Source of the DNA: an uncultured Eubacteriales bacterium | Lineage (GTDB): Bacteria > Bacillota > Clostridia > Lachnospirales > Lachnospiraceae | Direction of reading: 5' to 3' | Length of the DNA: 35,548 nucleotides | Assembly: GCA_949292725.1 (NCBI GenBank) | Contig: CASFAQ010000024.1 | Span: 1-35,548, forward strand | In this document: piece after piece, positions 34,766-35,548 of the stretch | Numbering within the stretch: position 1 is the first letter of the stretch | Layout: every line of letters starts with the position of its first letter | Program-made: the position numbers and the translations under genes | The notes under the pieces: model-generated | The model's input: only the letters and a program-made list of their open reading frames with translations | The model's database searches: none | Told to the model about the DNA's origin: nothing

Positions 34766-35227
34766 TTAGTCACCTCGTTTCATTCTTAAATACTTTTCAC
34801 GCAAATACCAAGCCTGTTCACTTGATATTTCCTGTCCGACTTCGGCAGAGTTAATGTCCGCATTCAATTCGCTCCAGTACATATCCCAATGATAGTCCTT
34901 TTTGCCGCTGTCTACAATTTTCCAAGAAGCAATCATATTTTCTAAAGAAGATTGCAGATACGGCGGTAGATCGCATTCGAGATATTTTTTGCTTTTCGGG
35001 AGTCCGGTTTTGTTATCGTAGTCTGTGCTCGTCGAATCTAAAGACATAATATATTCCATAGTGCAATCAAGAGCTCTTGCAAGCTGCTGTACCGTGCGGG
35101 CAGAGCATTTTTGCAAAGAACTTTTGCCGGAGCAAATATCTATAACGGTTGTCTTAGGAACGCCGCTGATTTGTGAAAGATGGTATTTGGTAATATTTCT
35201 GCTATCTATATATTCTTGTAGGTTCAT
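34766..35227 (-). CDS. XRE-family regulator, partner of the HipA-like gene
   Basis: About 153 residues. The N-terminal HTH is LQEYIDSRNITKYHLSQISG, then VPKTTVIDICSGKSSLQKCS, AARALDCTMEYIM (residues about 1-65). The second half (about 85-150) is a helical partner domain (LPPYLQSSLENMIASWKIVD, SEQAWYLREKYLRMKRG). Such regulator plus HipA-like pairs act as putative toxin-antitoxin modules. The ATG at 35227 has AAAGGAAAGGG upstream; a GTG at 35236 is less likely. The regulator is intact while its toxin is broken. Confidence 0.8.
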   Translation of the reverse strand: MNLQEYIDSRNITKYHLSQISGVPKTTVIDICSGKSSLQKCSARTVQQLARALDCTMEYIMSLDSTSTDYDNKTGLPKSKKYLECDLPPYLQSSLENMIASWKIVDSGKKDYHWDMYWSELNADINSAEVGQEISSEQAWYLREKYLRMKRGD

Positions 35228-35236
35228 TTGCACCAC

Positions 35237-35548
35237 CCTTTCCTTTATTACATTATATCGGTATACCGACCGTTTGTCAATGGACTTATTAAATCATACC
35301 TGTAACATTTTTGTGTCAGCGGGGTCTTAGGGGTGCCAAGCCCCTAAAGAGAGCAACCGTCAAAGGTTGCTGATTGGGAACTTGCCGTACAAGTTCCCTG
35401 CTTGTTACGGTGTAAGATACACACGGTAGGTAATATTCATCTGTTCTCAGTAGATTTCACCGTGAGGAAGCGACCTTATACCGTTCTTGTTGATGCAAAC
35501 CGTTCTACCAGATTCACTTTTCTGTGTTATTATCATCACTTTTTTATG
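35237..35548. repeat. Three adjacent perfect hairpins in a gene-free tail
   Basis: No gene is seen here. TTAGGGG (35327-35333) pairs with CCCCTAA (35341-35347); GCAACC (35353-35358) with GGTTGC (35365-35370); GGGAACTTG (35376-35384) with CAAGTTCCC (35390-35398). None has a T-run. Further on, CGGTGTAAG and CTTATACCG almost match across 60 bases, and CACGGT pairs with ACCGTG. The density of structure fits a non-coding RNA, origin of transfer or element end. Confidence 0.6.

Overview
The window looks like a chromosomal segment of a Gram-positive gut-type Clostridium relative, most likely Lachnospiraceae. This is inferred from gene style: lysine-rich Big2 proteins, Thr/Pro 'TPTP' linkers, strong AGGAGG ribosome binding sites, TTG starts, xylan-type enzymes and DUF3737. 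No species is claimed.

Layout. 1-314: minus-strand promoter and leader of an rRNA operon that lies left of the window. 315-2320: uracil uptake and salvage (uraA-upp). 2388-13692: a split set of genes resembling the accessory genes of lasso-type RiPP clusters. These are an exporter, an NTP_transf_5 nucleotidyltransferase and a PqqD protein on one side, and an S26-like peptidase and an HPr-kinase-like protein on the other. Between them sit two secreted proteins with a common N-terminal domain (one a CE1-type esterase), a Big2 protein, a 50-residue precursor-like peptide, a membrane-anchored acidic protein and a broken XRE regulator. 13765-14008: two tRNA-Ser genes. 14061-19227: a housekeeping run (ispD with an internal gap, tsaD, rnz, a zinc-ribbon protein, rimI, tsaB, tsaE, a YcxB-like protein). 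19364-23444: an aldo/keto reductase with ferredoxin motifs, a SEC-C protein, a DUF1461 membrane protein that may be leaderless, and a GH39 glycosidase.

23511-28069 is the wreck of one system: lipoprotein, MacA-like adaptor, MacB-like ATPase and permease, response regulator and sensor kinase. Every part is damaged by nonsense codons, a homopolymer frameshift or deletions, yet the direct-repeat operator in front is intact. After a HAD phosphatase and a Big2 protein without a usual start codon come DUF3737, a small protein, a broken lipoprotein and a LysR regulator. 33022-35548 is a patchwork of truncated accessory genes: cyclophilin-like lipoprotein, DUF3791 tail, Mob/Pre tail, truncated HipA-like protein with an intact XRE partner, and three adjacent perfect hairpins. 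This is best read as the scar of an integrated mobile element.

Two themes stand out. First, a 13-14 nt sequence occurs in the leaders of the peptide gene and of both secreted proteins, oriented so that the peptide leader RNA would be complementary to the other two. Second, small, often in-frame deletions and nonsense mutations are frequent, which means either real gene decay or sequence error. Reads are needed to decide.
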